From: Scolanthus callimorphus
Taxonomy: Eukaryota > Cnidaria > Anthozoa > Actiniaria > Edwardsiidae
Assembly: GCA_033964015.1 (NCBI GenBank)
Contig: CM066913.1
Span: forward strand, 7,496,953 to 7,560,952
DNA length: 64,000 nt
Direction: 5' to 3'
Numbering within the stretch: the stretch's first letter is position 1; each line of letters starts with the position of its first letter. The position numbers were made by a program, and so were the translations under genes. The notes below the pieces were generated by a model. It saw nothing but the letters and a program-made list of their open reading frames with translations. It searched no databases and was not told the origin of the DNA. Positions 22,801 through 37,800 of this stretch are shown here, one piece after another.

Positions 22801-25800
22801 ACGTGACAAGACATTTTACTGATGGAGGTTCCAACTAGCGTCAGTGGCTGTCACCAGTGCCTCACCCGCGAGTTGACGTCGACATACATCAAGCAAATGC
22901 GCTGTATCAACAAGACATCGAGCGAGTTATGTCACGCAACATGCACTCCCACGTGCGTGACAGGTGAGACCTCAGGTTCCCTCTCTGGTTCAGCGTATAG
23001 CCTACCGTGGGGGGAAGGCACGGGGGGGTCTTCCATATTTTGGGGTAGTGATGCTCGTCAATTAACGATTTTGACCCCTAAAAAACAAAATTTCAACGAC
23101 GGGAATCCCCTCACCAGACGTATGGGAGCGACCACACGGGATGGAAGGATTTTTGTTTCTTAAATCTGAGGCAGGTACGACCGGATGATATATTAAGATA
23201 GTTATAGTAATCAGAAAATAACCCGTCACCTGGTGACGAAAACGTTTTACATTATTTACTCCCAGAAAAGAAATCGAGAGAAGACATCGTAATCTTCAAG
23301 TTCGGAGCTCAGCAAAATATTTACGTTTCGGGCTTCCTGTGTTGAAGCACGCGCGCCAGAAGTGGCGGGAAAAAAATCAGCCAATCACAAACGTAAGATA
23401 ATCTGGATTATGTTACACAACATAATAATGTTACTACCTTTAGTCCGTGAAGAGGATGATATAGTGCCACAAAATTAGGATCAAAGTCCCCAGGGGTACT
23501 GTCCAGAGTTCGTGTGAGCTGGGTCTGCAGAATAATCGAATCATAAAATATTGCATGGTATAATATTCCACAACTATGACGAAGGAAGCTAAGGAAAGCC
23601 TTGATGTTGATGATGGCCAGTTGACTCCTTTTTCTTTGGCCTATGCAAAGATTATGCAGTAAAACTGTAAGGCAAGGATTTCGTATCAGTGCCCCTTTAC
23701 AAATGTAAAGAGCCTGTGTCAGCCGCCATTTTGACAGCATAGCAACATACCAAGTCGGAGAAAGCATCCATTTCTATCGGCGGATTTAAAAATTAGAGCA
23801 ATTTTCTCGAATGAATTGGTAAATCAAATCTGAAACTTTGTTTTCAGATGTTTATTAAGATATTTCTACACGTAATCTAATATCGAACGAAAACAATAAC
23901 AAAGGAGTGGCTGACATGGTTACCTTTATCCAGCTAACAATTACTTGATCCTTTCTCATATTTAGTTCTTGCCCATTCTCCGTGAACTTGATGGATTCCC
24001 GTACACTTATCGGCTGCCGTTTCACCATACTGTTGAATATCTGACTCTCGCCAAGGCTGGGTTCACACGACAAGGAATAGTAATTACCTGGGGAGAGGTA
24101 ACATGTGTCAGCTGTGGCTTAGGGCCTGTTTCACGAGGCGCACTAGTCAGGCTGAGACACACAAATCGCCGTGTGTTTATAAAGAGTGCCGATCTGGAAG
24201 TGCTGAAATTACTGGAAGTGTAACACGAAATGCACGTGGTTACTCACTTAGGTCAGGGACTGTGAGTACAACGGTACGCATCCCGACTACAAATCGCTTT
24301 GGTGACTTTGTATCACATAGATTTTTGTAATTATTGTTGCTAGATATTGCTGACCCGTTGCTGTAATTCAGTTTCAACTGCAATAGCATTCGAATAAACC
24401 TATATATCACAATGCTCATACAGACGTCAAACACGTCTCTGCTGCAAATATCAAAACAGCGTCGCTTAATCTTTACAAAGGTACTTTGTTGCTCTATGGA
24501 AGAATCTCGAGGAGCTAGCAGAGCTGCAGGCATCTTATTTTAGTCACTCACCTTCTTCGTAACTCTCTCTTGGGACCACAAGACCTTCTCTCTCCCATTC
24601 ATTTTCTGGAAATTGCGAGGTCTGAAGAATAACAATGTCATAATGTGGTAGCCTTAGTGACATTTTATCACAATAGCGATAAAAATAGCAGACAATAAGA
24701 GCACCATTGGCCTCAAGACCACTGGCAAAAGCATCATAAGCACATACCTCTTTAGGCCGCCCATTTGGGTGGCATGCTGCACGGACTATTCTAACTAGAA
24801 GGCTTGAACAAGGAAGTGGCCTGAAAAACGAAATAAAATATGGTCAAAGAAAGTAAACTATTTTCAGTGGTCTTCCCTTCACTCTATAAGCTATGGGAGG
24901 AATCGATGGTTGCCTTAAAAAGTGAAGCAAGAAGAAACTTGTAGGGAAGGGGAGGGAGGGGAGAGAAAGAAGGGCACCAACGTTGGGCGAGTGAAGGAAA
25001 GATAGGAATAAGAGGACTGGCGTCTAGGCTCTCTCGAGCGACCTCCGCGAGACTTCGCGTGAAGTGTGACTAATTATTATGCATGCTAGCTTATATCATG
25101 GGAAAGACCGCTGAACATAGTAAACTATTTTCAGTGGTCTTCCCTTCACTCTATAAGCTATGGGAGGAATCGTTGGTTGCCCGGCAAGGGACGCCGAGGA
25201 GTACATGTCGAGTGTCGAGTAATAGCTAATCATATGATATAAACGTAGCTGATGTAACCACTTTATGTTTATGGATCTTTATGTGCCTGTCTCCTTCCCA
25301 ATCTCAAAACCCCTCCGAACAAAACAAAACAAAACAACAAAAAAGAGTATTTTAGGAGTGTAGGCTAGGGCAAGCGCACACACACAAAATAAAATGCGTA
25401 AGACTGTTTAAACTGATAAGATAGTGCTAGAAGAATCCAAATGGTACATTGCTCAGTCATCTCGTCATGTAGCATTATACATTATGCAGGTTGATAACTG
25501 CACCAACCAACACGCCCGAAAAAGCTTTAAGGGTATTGCGACCAGATTTAACTCCTTAAGTAAACACGCAACGTAGATTCTGTGGTAGAACTTAAAATGG
25601 CCGACTCTCTTCCTCTAGGGTTTTTGAGGTCGAACGACAAAACCATCGGCTAGCGATAAGCTATGACTTGTCACATGGCAACGTAATTCTTGACTGCCCT
25701 GAAAGGACCGATCAATGGGTAATGCCTTTGAGGACATGTAGAAAAGGTCGTCACTCACACTTTTGCCTCAAATGTGATTGAAAAGGCCTGTTGTGTAGTC

Positions 25801-28800
25801 TGGAAAAATGGAGAATTTCTCCGGTTTGAAGATTGGCCGAGGTTGCCACCACGATTAACTACAAAAATAGGAGTAGGAAAAACCAGAGTTGTTGAAGGGT
25901 CCTGAAGGGGGGGTCCCAATCCCGTTTCCCGGCCGTTTTTTTTCGCAAAATCCCGTTCCCAGTAGGTAAAATCCCGTTCGCGGTAGGACCACTCGGTAAA
26001 ATCCCGGCGCACGAAAACTGTGATGTTAAATTGAGATTCTTGCTTTTATCGGTACTATCTCTTGGTCCTGTAGGTTTTATTGTTCATGCACGCCGCAAAT
26101 GACGAAATTGTTATTATTGCAACCAAATAAATGACGAATTGCTATGCTTGTAATGTCGATTTCTTTCCAACATAGTGATTGTCCGCCAGGCCTATCACTA
26201 TAAAGGCTTTTCGTGATCCCCCTATTTGAACATGGGATATATTTTACAGGAATTTCTCTTCTGTTGCGCGTGAAGCGCGCCCTGTTTTAATTGATGAACG
26301 AATTTCATCAAGCCTCAGAAAAAAGGTAGATAAACATTGCATTTTTTTGTGTATAGCAAATAAAGCCTGTAGTTTGTATTCTTCGTGCACGACGCAAAAT
26401 GACGAAATCGTCATATTTGCGGCCCAACTGATTAATTTCTATGTTTGTAACGTCGATCTCACGCTTACGGGCTTCTTTCGAACATAGTTGCCTGCCAGGC
26501 CTATCACTGGAGGGCTTTTCGCGGGGAGTTTGTTTTTCCTCGCTAAGATACAAATGTTCTTGTAACGGGCATTCCATTTAAACGGCACGAGCATATTGTC
26601 TTTGTTTGCGGGATATCTCAAACGCAAAATTACATGTTCCCGTTGAAGCATCTTGATTCCCATTCCCGGTAGACAAATCCCGTTCCCGGTAACCCAAATC
26701 CCGTTTTCCCGGCCTAAAAAAAAGGCTAATCCCGGCTCCCGTTTTACCCCTTCAGGACCCTGTTGTTGCTTATGAGGGCTAGGCCTAACTATTTGCGCTT
26801 GGAATAAACGGGCCAAAACGAGAAATTTATCCATAGACAAGGGTGTAGCTTGCTAAGGGACTACACGGGCCTGTAGGGGTTCACAGTCTTGAACGCTAGG
26901 CGGCATGGGCGTTACATGGACATGTGACAAAGTACGCGCTGCTGGACAAGTGGAATCTTAGGGTTTTATTTTTCCATAGCCAGAATCAGCGAATGAACAT
27001 CTTCGGGTGTGCAAACAACAACACGCGAAAGTTCCTTGAAAAATTATTAGACGTGGTTGACAAAAACATTTTCCTGCAAACCTTTGCAACATGTACAGGA
27101 GCAGAGTCTGAGATGAAACTAAGATGATCTGCACAAAGATGGTAAAATATATATATTTTGCGCTGATCAAAGTTTTCCCTCTCTCCACGAGTTAACAGGT
27201 TTAATATAATAACATCGTTCCTCCAAATTGCATCAATTGCAGCAAATTGTAATGATAACGAGTGAGGAAAATTGCCGAATAGGCTACGAACTTGTTGCGA
27301 TCCGCGGTGGTAAAACCGTGGCAAGGTAAAAACGGCAAGGGGCTGGAGTGAAAGAAACTGAAGAGTATGACGTTCGTCTCTGTACAGAGAGCAAAATGTA
27401 CCAATAGAAGACATCTGGCAGAGAGTTTCACGTGACGACACCAATGAACGCTTCAGCTGTGATACCGTTACAAACCTCTTGGGACCATTTATTCCAAATA
27501 TCATATCGTTTCATTACTTAACTACAGAATATCTCTGAAGGTAATTCTTGTCACGCAACACCTAGAAAAACTACATATGTCATCCAATGTTTTTCCAATT
27601 ATTAATGTGCGCTTTTGAAAGACTTCGTGATTTGGTCGCCATCTTTACTCCAAGGGAGCACAAAACATGGCGGCTCCATACCCTTTACTGTAAGTCGTGA
27701 CGCGTATTACGTTAGCCATGCTTTATTCAGAAAAGAATACAATACCTTCACCTGTTAGTCCATGCTATTTGTGTGCGAATTACAGTGTTTTTCAAAGATG
27801 TCATCAGAGAAATTGATAAGGTGTCGAATCGCAAAGTTCCCAGCAACTTCTTACTAAAACCGTATTTATCATAACTAAACAAATGGATGACCTGAAGCTC
27901 GCTTAACTACAAGTATATGGCAATATCTAAAGGGTTCATCGTGAAATGAAGGCATATAAGGGAGTTTATATTTGGTCACGTGACACATGAAACCAAGAAT
28001 ACACAGACCTGGCAATTTTCACACGGGACGGAGTTGTTGCTAACATACTATAGCGTTCCACCAACTGACAGAAAATCCCCCAAAAGTGTAAGACTGCGTT
28101 TTGATAGAGGAACATTAAAATAGCCAGATTTGTAATTGCAAACTCTTTGAAAAGAGTGTAGCAGCGAGAGAGCAGAAACAGGTTATATGAAAGAATGGCT
28201 TCTATTGCTTGAAAATAAAAATTCAGGTAGCGAACACATTGCACAGGGCGTGGTTTGTCGGGCTACAGTAAGAGGCATAACGATCGGGAGGGGAGAGGGT
28301 CAAGAAAACTAAATATGACAAAAGGCGTACAACTGATATGGTTATGAATTGAATTAACGTCGGCGGCAAAGGGAACATATGAATTGTACTTATGCCCCTA
28401 AGGAACACTAGCCTGAAAATGATTGAATATTTGAATACGTTTACTATGCATTCTACCCAATCTAAAAATTTCACTGGTAGAAGACTGAGCAAGTTCTTTG
28501 CATGCTGCAATATGGCGACGAAGCCTACCAGCAAGAAATGACGAGAGGTCCCGAAACAGTAACGTGATGACATGAGCGATAGCGCGGCCATTAAGAACAT
28601 ATCGACATGATAGACGCATGTAGTACACACTGTCAGCGGTCACTCCTCGGGCTTGTAAAGGATAATCCCAGCACACCCAATTCTAATACACTTCCATTTA
28701 AAATCTGGAAAGACTCTAAAGTAAGGCCATTATAGAAGACTTTATGACGGTAGAATCGAAAGCTGGGGAAAAAATGGAAAAGTATAATGTATAGGGAGGA

Positions 28801-31800
28801 CGAACTAAAACACCCATAACAGAAAAATAAAACCTTTAAGCCCGGGGAGTGACGGCTGAGGCAAAGATGGTATTGAGATACCCCACCTAACCGTCACTAG
28901 AAAGATTAAACCTAAGAGGAGAGGAAGGAAAAGGGACCCCCCACCCAGGGAAGGAGAGTGAAGTTGAAAGATACCAAACAGAGAAATAAAACATGAGAAC
29001 GAGCAGGAATAGAAAATAATATATTTTATTAACATACAAAACTGGAGGCGTAAAAGTAGAACTGGTGAAGATTGCAAACTAACTAAGTTGCTTAATATAC
29101 GGGCGTGGCGGCGGAGAAGCGGTTCGGAATAAACGACACCCCTTAGAAAAAGCACCGCGTCTTGGTGTGGCCTCGTGCAACATAAAAATATCAAAAAGAC
29201 TGATAGGCTTGCTCCTAGCCTCTACGCCTGGTAGTAAGATATAAAGGAAGCTGAATATAATGATTAACTAATAGACTGCAGCAGAGGTCTTTTTTATGGG
29301 AGGATTGATGCGCAATAACGGTAAGAAACTTGAAATAGAGCCAAAGCGCGGCACTTGCCAAAATCCCTGCTTATGATGGCGTAGGTTTGAATCCTTATCT
29401 TTTAAAAAATATTTTAAATTCTGGACTGCCATCCCCAAATAAGAGGCCTACCAGGAGGCAAGTTCGTAAAGCGGAAACTTGAGCGGAAACGAAGAACTTG
29501 CAAAAATACTTACAGACTTGAACCTTAAAATACAAACCTGTGACGAAACAAGCTAAAAAGAAATACGAGTAATAAATAAACTACATACTTTATGAACGAG
29601 CTAAAAACAAAAAGAAAACACGAGCTAAAATTACGAAATTGAAAACGGTTCGCCAAAAGCACTGATGCAATATCTTTGGCACACTAATAACTGGCCTGCC
29701 AGGTAGCGAGCAGAAGCAATAAAGGATAGTGAAAATATGAACTGAACAGAAAAACGAACAGCTCGCCGCCAAACACTTCAATATTTCCGGCCCGCCAATT
29801 GCGAGGAAACGAGCAAGAGACATTCACGAGCGAAAATTAACTAAATAGAAAAACGAACAGCTCCCTAAACATTTCAATATTTCTGGCCCGCCAATAACTG
29901 GCCTGCCAGGAAACGAGCAAAAACAAAACATACACAAGCGAAAATTGAAGTGATTATAAAAACGAACGATAGAACGTTTTTAGCTAATAGCTGACCTGCC
30001 AGGAAAAAAGCAAGAAGTATACACAAGCGAAAATGGAACTGTGTAGAAAACGAACACTTCGCCAGACATCAATATTTTTCGCCCGTCAATAACTGGCCTG
30101 CCAGGGAACGAGCAAGATAATACACGAGCGAAATTGAACTAAATAGAAAACGAACAACTCTTCAAACACGTCAATATTGTCTGGCACGCCAATAACTGGC
30201 CCGCCAGGAAGCGAGCAAGAAGCATACACGAGAGCGAAAAATTGAACTGAGTAGATAACGAACAGCTCGCCAAAATACTTCGATTATGAAAAAATTCAAA
30301 TGAAAATTGAATACAAAACGAACTGCCCGCCAAACACTTCAATATTTCTGGCCCGCCAGTAAATGACCTGCCAGCAAGCGTGCAAGAAACATACACGAGT
30401 GGAGATATGAAAATTGAATACCAAACTAACTGCTCGCCAAGCACTTCAATATTTCTGGCCCGCAAATAAATAACCTGCCAGCAAGCGAGCGACAAACTTA
30501 CACGAGTAGATATCTATGAAAATTGAATACCAAACGTACTGCTCGCCAAGCACTTCAATATTTCTGGCCCGCCAATAAATGACCTGCCAGCAAGCGAGCG
30601 ACAAACTTACACGAGTAGATATATGAAAATTGACTACCAAACGAACTGCTCGCAAAGCACTTTTATACTTCTGCAACAAACTTACACGAGTAGAGATATG
30701 AAAATTGAATACCAAACGAACTGCTCGTCAATCATTTCAATGTTTCTGGCCCGCCAATAAATGACCTGTCAGCAAGCGAGCGACAAACTTACACAAGTAG
30801 AGATCTATGAAAATTGAATACCAAACGTACTGCTCGCCAAGCACTTCAATATTTCTGGCCCGCCAATAACACTTGCCAGCAAGCGAGTGACAAACTTACG
30901 AGTAGGGATATGAAAATTGAATACCAAAACGAACTGCTCTTCAAGCACTGCAATATTTCCGGCCCGCCAATAAATGACCAGCCAGCAAGCGAGCGAGCGA
31001 CAAACTTACACGAGTAGAGATTGAAAATTGAATACCAAACTAACTGCTCGCCAAGCCACTTCAATATTTCTGGCCCGCCAATAAATGACCTGCCAGCAAG
31101 CGAGCGACAAACTTACACGAGTAGATATCTATGAAAATTGAATACCAAACGTACTGCTCGCCAAGCACTTCAATATTTCTGGCCCGCCAATAAATGACCT
31201 GCCAGCAAGCGAGCGACAAACTTACACGAGTAGAGATATGAAAATTGAATACCAACAAACTGCTCGCCAAGCACTGCAATATTTCTGGCCCGCAAATAAA
31301 TGACCTGCCAGCAAGCGAGCGACAAACTAACACGAGTAGAGATATGAAAATTGAATACCAAACGAACTGCTCGCCAAGCACTGCAATATTTCTGGCCCGC
31401 CAATAAATGACCTGCCAGCAAGCGAGCGACAAACTTACACGAGTAGAGATATGAAAACTGAATACGAAACGAACTGCTCGCCAAGCACTTCAATATTTCT
31501 GGCCCGCCAATAAATGACCTGCCAGCAGCGAGCGACAAACTTACACGAGTAAAGATATGAAAATTGAATACGAAACGAACTGCTCGCCAAGCACTTCAAT
31601 ATTTCTGGCCCGCCAATAAATGACCTGCCAGCAAGCGAGCGACAAACTTACACGAGTAGAGATATGTCATATGAAAATGAATACCAAACGAATAAAAAAG
31701 GAGCGAGATAGAAATTGAATAATTTACTACCTTCATTTTGTGGAGAATAACCTGGTGTTGCAGCGAATGCATCAGAAGGACCAGGTTTACGAGACATGAG

Positions 31801-34800
31801 CAGGCGGAGAGGTTGGAGTCGCTTGAATGGCTTGCTGTAGGATCATCCGACGAAGAACGAGATTGGAACAACATTGTTTTGAATAGCTAGATGAAGCCAA
31901 AGGTTCGCTCTAGACTCCAAGAGACTTCGCGTGAAGTGTGACTAATTATTATGCATGCTAGCTTATATCATGGGAAAGACCGCTGAACATAGTTCCGCGA
32001 ATCAAGTCCATTTGAAAGTGCCGAATCCAGGGGGGTGAAAACGGTGGCAAAGGAGGATTTAATTGGTGGCTCTTGTGTGGATAGTCCTCCATTCCCTTTT
32101 TCTAAACTGTCTAGTATAGCCTTCGTGCACTGTAAGCTTACTAAAAGACTGAAACAACAGGTCCACAATCATTCATATTTTTGTTTATTTTGTAATTGGA
32201 AATCCAAATTAATAATTTGTACTCGAACATAAGACAAAATGGGTGGTAAACTGAGTTTCTCAAGCTTTATGAACAATGACGAGAGCTTGTTTGCTTTACG
32301 TTTGAGCTGAAGCTATTTTTTCATAATTTTACTTAAATCCTTAACACTTGACTAGCGTTGTTTATCGACGTATTAAGTACATTTTTGATATGTGATGTTG
32401 GACCGTGTGATTCAAGTATATGAATTTGAATAAAAGCTTTGATACTCAGCCTTAAAAGGCATGCTCTCTCAAATGTGTGACATATAACTACAATAATATT
32501 CATCATTCCTATTCAAGCATTGACAGGGTTGTATTTCGGTATGGAAGTCACGGCATAAGCAACAGCTTTCCACCACTCTCCGCGAAACAAGACATCATGC
32601 AAGTTCATCTAGTTGTGGTTCTTTTACTCTCTGTTTCATTCTATGGAGGTAAGGGCAAGCTGGACGAATTCGCCGCGAAAATAGATTGAAAACTCAAATA
32701 TTTGCATGGGAAAACAAGTGTCGAGTACGTAGAGTATTAGCTCTTATAGTACCGCGACCGCTACTTTTCACATATCAAGATGAGAACATTCAAAAATAGA
32801 TCAGGTCTGTGTGTAGTGTCTAAGCTCGATAAAAGTATAAAAATAATGAACATGAATGATAAATGTAAAGCTTCACAAAGTGGCTTGGGCTCCCCCTATA
32901 GCAGTGAGAGATAATTAAGTTCTAAATAAACGCCTTCATAATAGCTACACATCTATGTCTGGTGGCTTTTCTCAATGTATTTCGCTCTGAAAAGATTTCA
33001 CGTTTTCCCTAATAGGCTAACGCTATAGACCCTTATCACGCTAATATGGATTAATAATGTCTTATAGTGATCAGGAAACGAAGTCCATCAATCACATAGC
33101 ACATCCGCCGGTATTAGAAAAGCTGCAAAGTTTGTTGGGAAGAATTACTCGAAAACTGGCTGAGATATGCATTTTGAAAGGTTAGCCTTCTTGCCTATTT
33201 TTTTTTTACAAAGAAATGTATGGGAGAAACACCAAAACGAGGCTCGTAGCGCATCGATGCGCTACCACCATACATTTATTGTAAAAATCATCAACTTAGA
33301 AAAATCATATCTTGGTCAGTATTCAACCAATCTTCACCAAACGTTGCATTTTTACTAATACGAATGTGCTGAATTGAATACTGGACTTCGTTTCCTGATA
33401 GCTATAATATTTCATTAAGCCATATTAGCGTGAAATGGGTCTATTCACCTCTTCGTGTCGCCTAATTCAGATTATGTGATGAATCGTTTCCACGACCGAG
33501 CGCATGCAAGAATGGACAAGATGAACAATCGGGTAACCTCATGACATGCTCTGAATTGGGTGTCAACAAGAGATAAAGAGCGTTAGCCTATCGGGACTAT
33601 GAATGAGAAAAGATCAGTAAAAATAAGGAACTATGATAAGTGAATATAAAAAAACAAATTATTCATTCGTGACTCAAGGATATAATCATATAACGTGTGT
33701 AGAAAATCGACTCATAAATTCAGTGGAGTGAATCACAATTATTTGTAAAAAATCACGAAGGTTGATTAAAATTAAAAGGCATATTATGAAGTGGGCATAA
33801 AGGAATGTTATTGTTAGCTTCATTCGGTATTTCTCATATAAGGAGTATGGCTTATCAAAGCAGCCAAAAAGCTCCCAAGAAAGAAACCCAAGCACACACT
33901 TTTCCGTGAATAATACAGTCCCTGGATGCAGTTTTCACTGATTTCTTCAATAGCGTTTGCTGATGACCAGGTAGCAAAAGATGGGACCGTTAAAGTCAAG
34001 TTAATCGGACAAGGAGGTAAGTCAGGATTCGTTTGCACGGTGGTTGGGATTTATTTTCTTTCCTCAAATGAATTAACTGCGCTAACGTGTGCAACACCTT
34101 CCTCATAACTTAGTCGAGTAAAGATTCTTTCTTTTCAGTTTCTAACCAATCTATTCTTCTTCTTCCAGGGGGGATTCTTGTAGGCCATGATGTTGCCGAT
34201 TTTGATAGTTCAAGCGATACTGTGAAAATCTTCCTGAAATCTGCTATTGAGCATGACGATGATGGAAATCCAATGTCCGACAAGGATCACAGGTGATCAG
34301 AACCCGCAGTGGAGTTCCTCATATAACACATGATGACATTGTAATATCATCATTGCAATCACCATCATTATAACCCAAATTCTTATCCGCTACGGTAGAG
34401 TACATGACACTTCCTAGCTTCGCGTCTGGTAATGTCACCAGGTCGACTTGCCGAGAAATCTTGTCTTTCATCTGTTCAAATCGCTGAAAATTTACCTTTC
34501 CTTTGCCCACGACAAGGTGGAGATCTCATCTCCAACAGTTTGCGGAGAGATTTTTTCCGATAAACACTGGAAAACAGAGGGAACAATTCATCTGTAGCTG
34601 GCAACTCTAGTAGCTGGCGAGGTACAATTCATATCATCTCCAACAGTTTGCGGAGAGATTTTTTTCCGAAAAACACTGGAAAACAGAGGGAACGATTCAT
34701 CTGTAGCTGGCAACTCTAGTAGCTGGCGAGGTACAAGCTTAACTCTAATTGGCCGATAGTTAGTGGAAAATGAGCGCTTCTTGTGATTGGTCCATACTCC

Positions 34801-37800
34801 CATGAGATTATCGTCCAGAACCTTTCATTTCCGTTACATTGATCATTAAGACGCGGAGGTAGGAAGTGCTAAAGTGCTCTACCGTAGTGGATGAGAATCA
34901 GGTTACATCATCATCTGCATCATTGTCGCCATATAATGTCAATCATCATCATCATCGTCGTCACGATCATCGACGTTCTCACTCTTCTCACCATCATCGT
35001 TTTTATCTTTGTAATTCTTAATTAGTTACAGCACGTTTAGCGGAGAAATATTCACAGTAACCGAAGCTAAAGAAAGCAAATATCCCGACACCAACATACC
35101 AGTGAAGAAGTTTGACTTTTACAAGACGCTGAGTAACAAAGCGAAGTTCAAAGTTACAGTGTACCTCTTCACTGGAGCCGGAAATATAGGGAGTGGAAAC
35201 TCTGAGATGGCCATGAAAAAGGGCATGGTCAAGTGGAATATTGAGGTGAGGTACCATTTAGAGCGGATTTCACATGACTGTCAACCCTGTTATGTAATTG
35301 CGATTGCTTTGCGTTCTCATTGGCTACTCGTTTTTCTCAGCCAATCAAGTTCTTTAGTAAATACAATTGTGTAATTACTTAGTAATTGGTTCGGCTTGTG
35401 ATTGGCTGAGAGAAAAGCCATTTAGGAGCAAGTGGTGATTTCTCTCGATTCTGATTGGCTAGTGATTGCTCAATTGCAATTGTTTTCACGACAGTCATGT
35501 GAAATCCGCTCTATACAGCAAAAGCAAAAGAGCTCCTAGTGGACGTCATGGAAGTATGTATTTTCGCGCCAAAAGCGCGGCCTGTTCTCCATGCTGGTTT
35601 ATTCTAATGATTTTACATGGAGTTCCTTTCCGATGACTAAGTATGTCGCTTCTGTATTCTTTTTCATTAGTCATGCAACTTTTTCGTTCTGTAATGAAAC
35701 GGTTAATCCCTTGTCCAAATCTAAGATTGATTATCTAAACCTTCTTGGCCTCATAGGAATGAGAACTATTTGAAAAAATCGTTTTTCATTCTCGAACCAA
35801 GAGTTCCTTGTCTATTCACATCGCGGGGGAGGCTCTGGTAACATCCACTCTGAGCATGCACCTGTACCAAGGTTCAAAATCAGCCAATCAGCGAAGGTCT
35901 TCAGATGGCAGTTACCAGAGCCTACCCCGGGAAGTACGAGCCGGGGAGGTCTGGGTATGAGAATAACCATTTTGCGAGGAGTGCGTGAAAGTGGATCTTC
36001 TATGTTGGCAGATTGAAGATTGGAAGTTTAAAGCATCATCAAAAAGCCCTCCTGGCGGCTTTTTAGACGTGAAGATGGAAATCAGAAACAACGTGACAGC
36101 CAAAGAAGGAGGAATTCCAGAGAAGAGGGAGTTTATGCTCGGAAGCGGTTCTGTGATGACTATCAACAACAAGGTAACATTATGATAATGCGAACTATAT
36201 GATACATTCATGTCTAGTCAAGTACCCCTTTGTGGTCATTACAGCAGTAACAAGACCGGCGGAAGCGGGGGGGGGGGGGGGGGGGGGTCGATGAGAGGGC
36301 ACTGGATCCCCAATAATTTTGGAGGAGGTGGGCGGCTCCCATAATATTTATGTTGATAACAAGGAAATAAGCAAATAACCTGATATTTTGCAAATTAGTG
36401 TTTATACGAAGCAAGAGTGATGGGCCCTTTTTGCCGTTTCACTTCGAGTTTTTCATCTGCAGCTGCTCCTGGGCTTTTTACAGACGAGAAGGAGCCACAA
36501 TCTAGTCATTTAGCGCCAAATGTCGATGCATTTCCGGCCGTCTTGAGGCCTCAACCATAATTTGCTTCCGAGTAAAACCACTGTATTACGTCCCACAATC
36601 TTTTGAAACATCGATTAAAACTGCGACTGTTCTTCCGCCACTAAAACCTTTTGTAGCCAATCAGATTTTTGCCATATTTCGCCTAGTGTAGTCGACTAAC
36701 TTCCTCCATGATTTAGCTGGTTCTTGTTCCGAGAGAAGCCAGTCGAGTGTACTAGGCAAAACAGGGCAAGGATCTGATTGGCTCAGATGGTTTGATCGAC
36801 GGGACAGCAAAGCCGAAGTCAACCCTTCCAAAACCCGGTTTGCAGTGCACCGATTTTAGCTGTAATATTATCTTCTTACTAGCATTGTTCTTGTATTATA
36901 GTAATTTTGTATGATGTAAATTGGTATAATGATAATACAATAAATCATAACTCAATTTATATATTAAAAACACTCTTGCAGGTCGACAACGGTGGCAAAA
37001 TGAGATCATGCCTGCTGGCTTTCCCAAAGAAAATAAGAGAGTGGGAAGACCATTTTCACCTTCCGATTCAACAGATTTGACGATTATGTGATACATGATC
37101 CGACTATTACTTTAGGAGATGTCAGGAGAAAAACAACCACTGCTAAACCTACTGCTAAACCTACTACGGGGGCGAGTAACAGGATGGGCTCGTGGGAGAC
37201 GATGGCTGCACTTATAGCACTACTTGTGGCCATACTGTGAACTCATTTAATTTTTTGAATTCTTTTGTAGATAACGTAGCAATGAAATGTGTTAGGTAAT
37301 AATTGCTAAGGTTAATTGTTAGGTTAATTAGGTTAATTGCTTATTGCGCTAGAAAAAATCATATCTGAGGAAGGAAACGTGGTAAGACAGCCAGACTTGG
37401 AACAAAATTTTCTAGCTGGTCAGGGGGATACAACAGTATTGTGACCAGGCGTGACGTCATTGATGACGTCATTATCAGATAAAATAATATCTCGTGAAAG
37501 CAAGGCTATAAGACAACGACACTTGGATTACATTTTATTGGTGATATGGGAGATGCAAGAACCTATTCACTTGATATCACGTCATCATTTTATCCAATAA
37601 ACGAAGAAAGTTTCATATCTCAGGAAGAAAAGGTGGTCAGACATTCAAACAACTCACGTGATGTGACGTCATCAAAGCTTATTTGGAAATCTATATAAGC
37701 GGTAGCGGTAATCTTAGTGGGAGTGGTAGTAAGCTGGTAGCATTCCGAGTCCGCGAAAATATTACCATTCCTTGTCGTGCCCAGCAAGGGGGTGGGCTGG

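Noticed and set aside
22822..22972. Plus-strand Cys-rich frame ([12 protein letters not shown]...[12 protein letters not shown]) followed by GTGAGA
   Set aside because: It looks exon-like, with six cysteines and a donor, but it starts inside intron sequence next to a host exon. No partner exon or signal peptide was found, so it is not called.
26986..27504. 172-codon minus-strand open frame
   Set aside because: No motif, no splice support, and its 5' end overlaps the transposon copy at 27425. Probably chance.
29650..31665. CRISPR-like array
   Set aside because: The repeat is a contiguous tandem unit of about 107 bp with no unique spacers, in a eukaryotic intron.
31730..31843. Possible extra CCDC17-like cassette exon on the minus strand (acceptor [25 protein letters not shown], donor GTAGTA)
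   Set aside because: The entry phase fits the exon ending at 38281, but the exit phase does not fit the exon starting at 24820, whereas 38281 to 24820 joins perfectly ([15 protein letters not shown]). Kept only as a chance frame next to the minisatellite.
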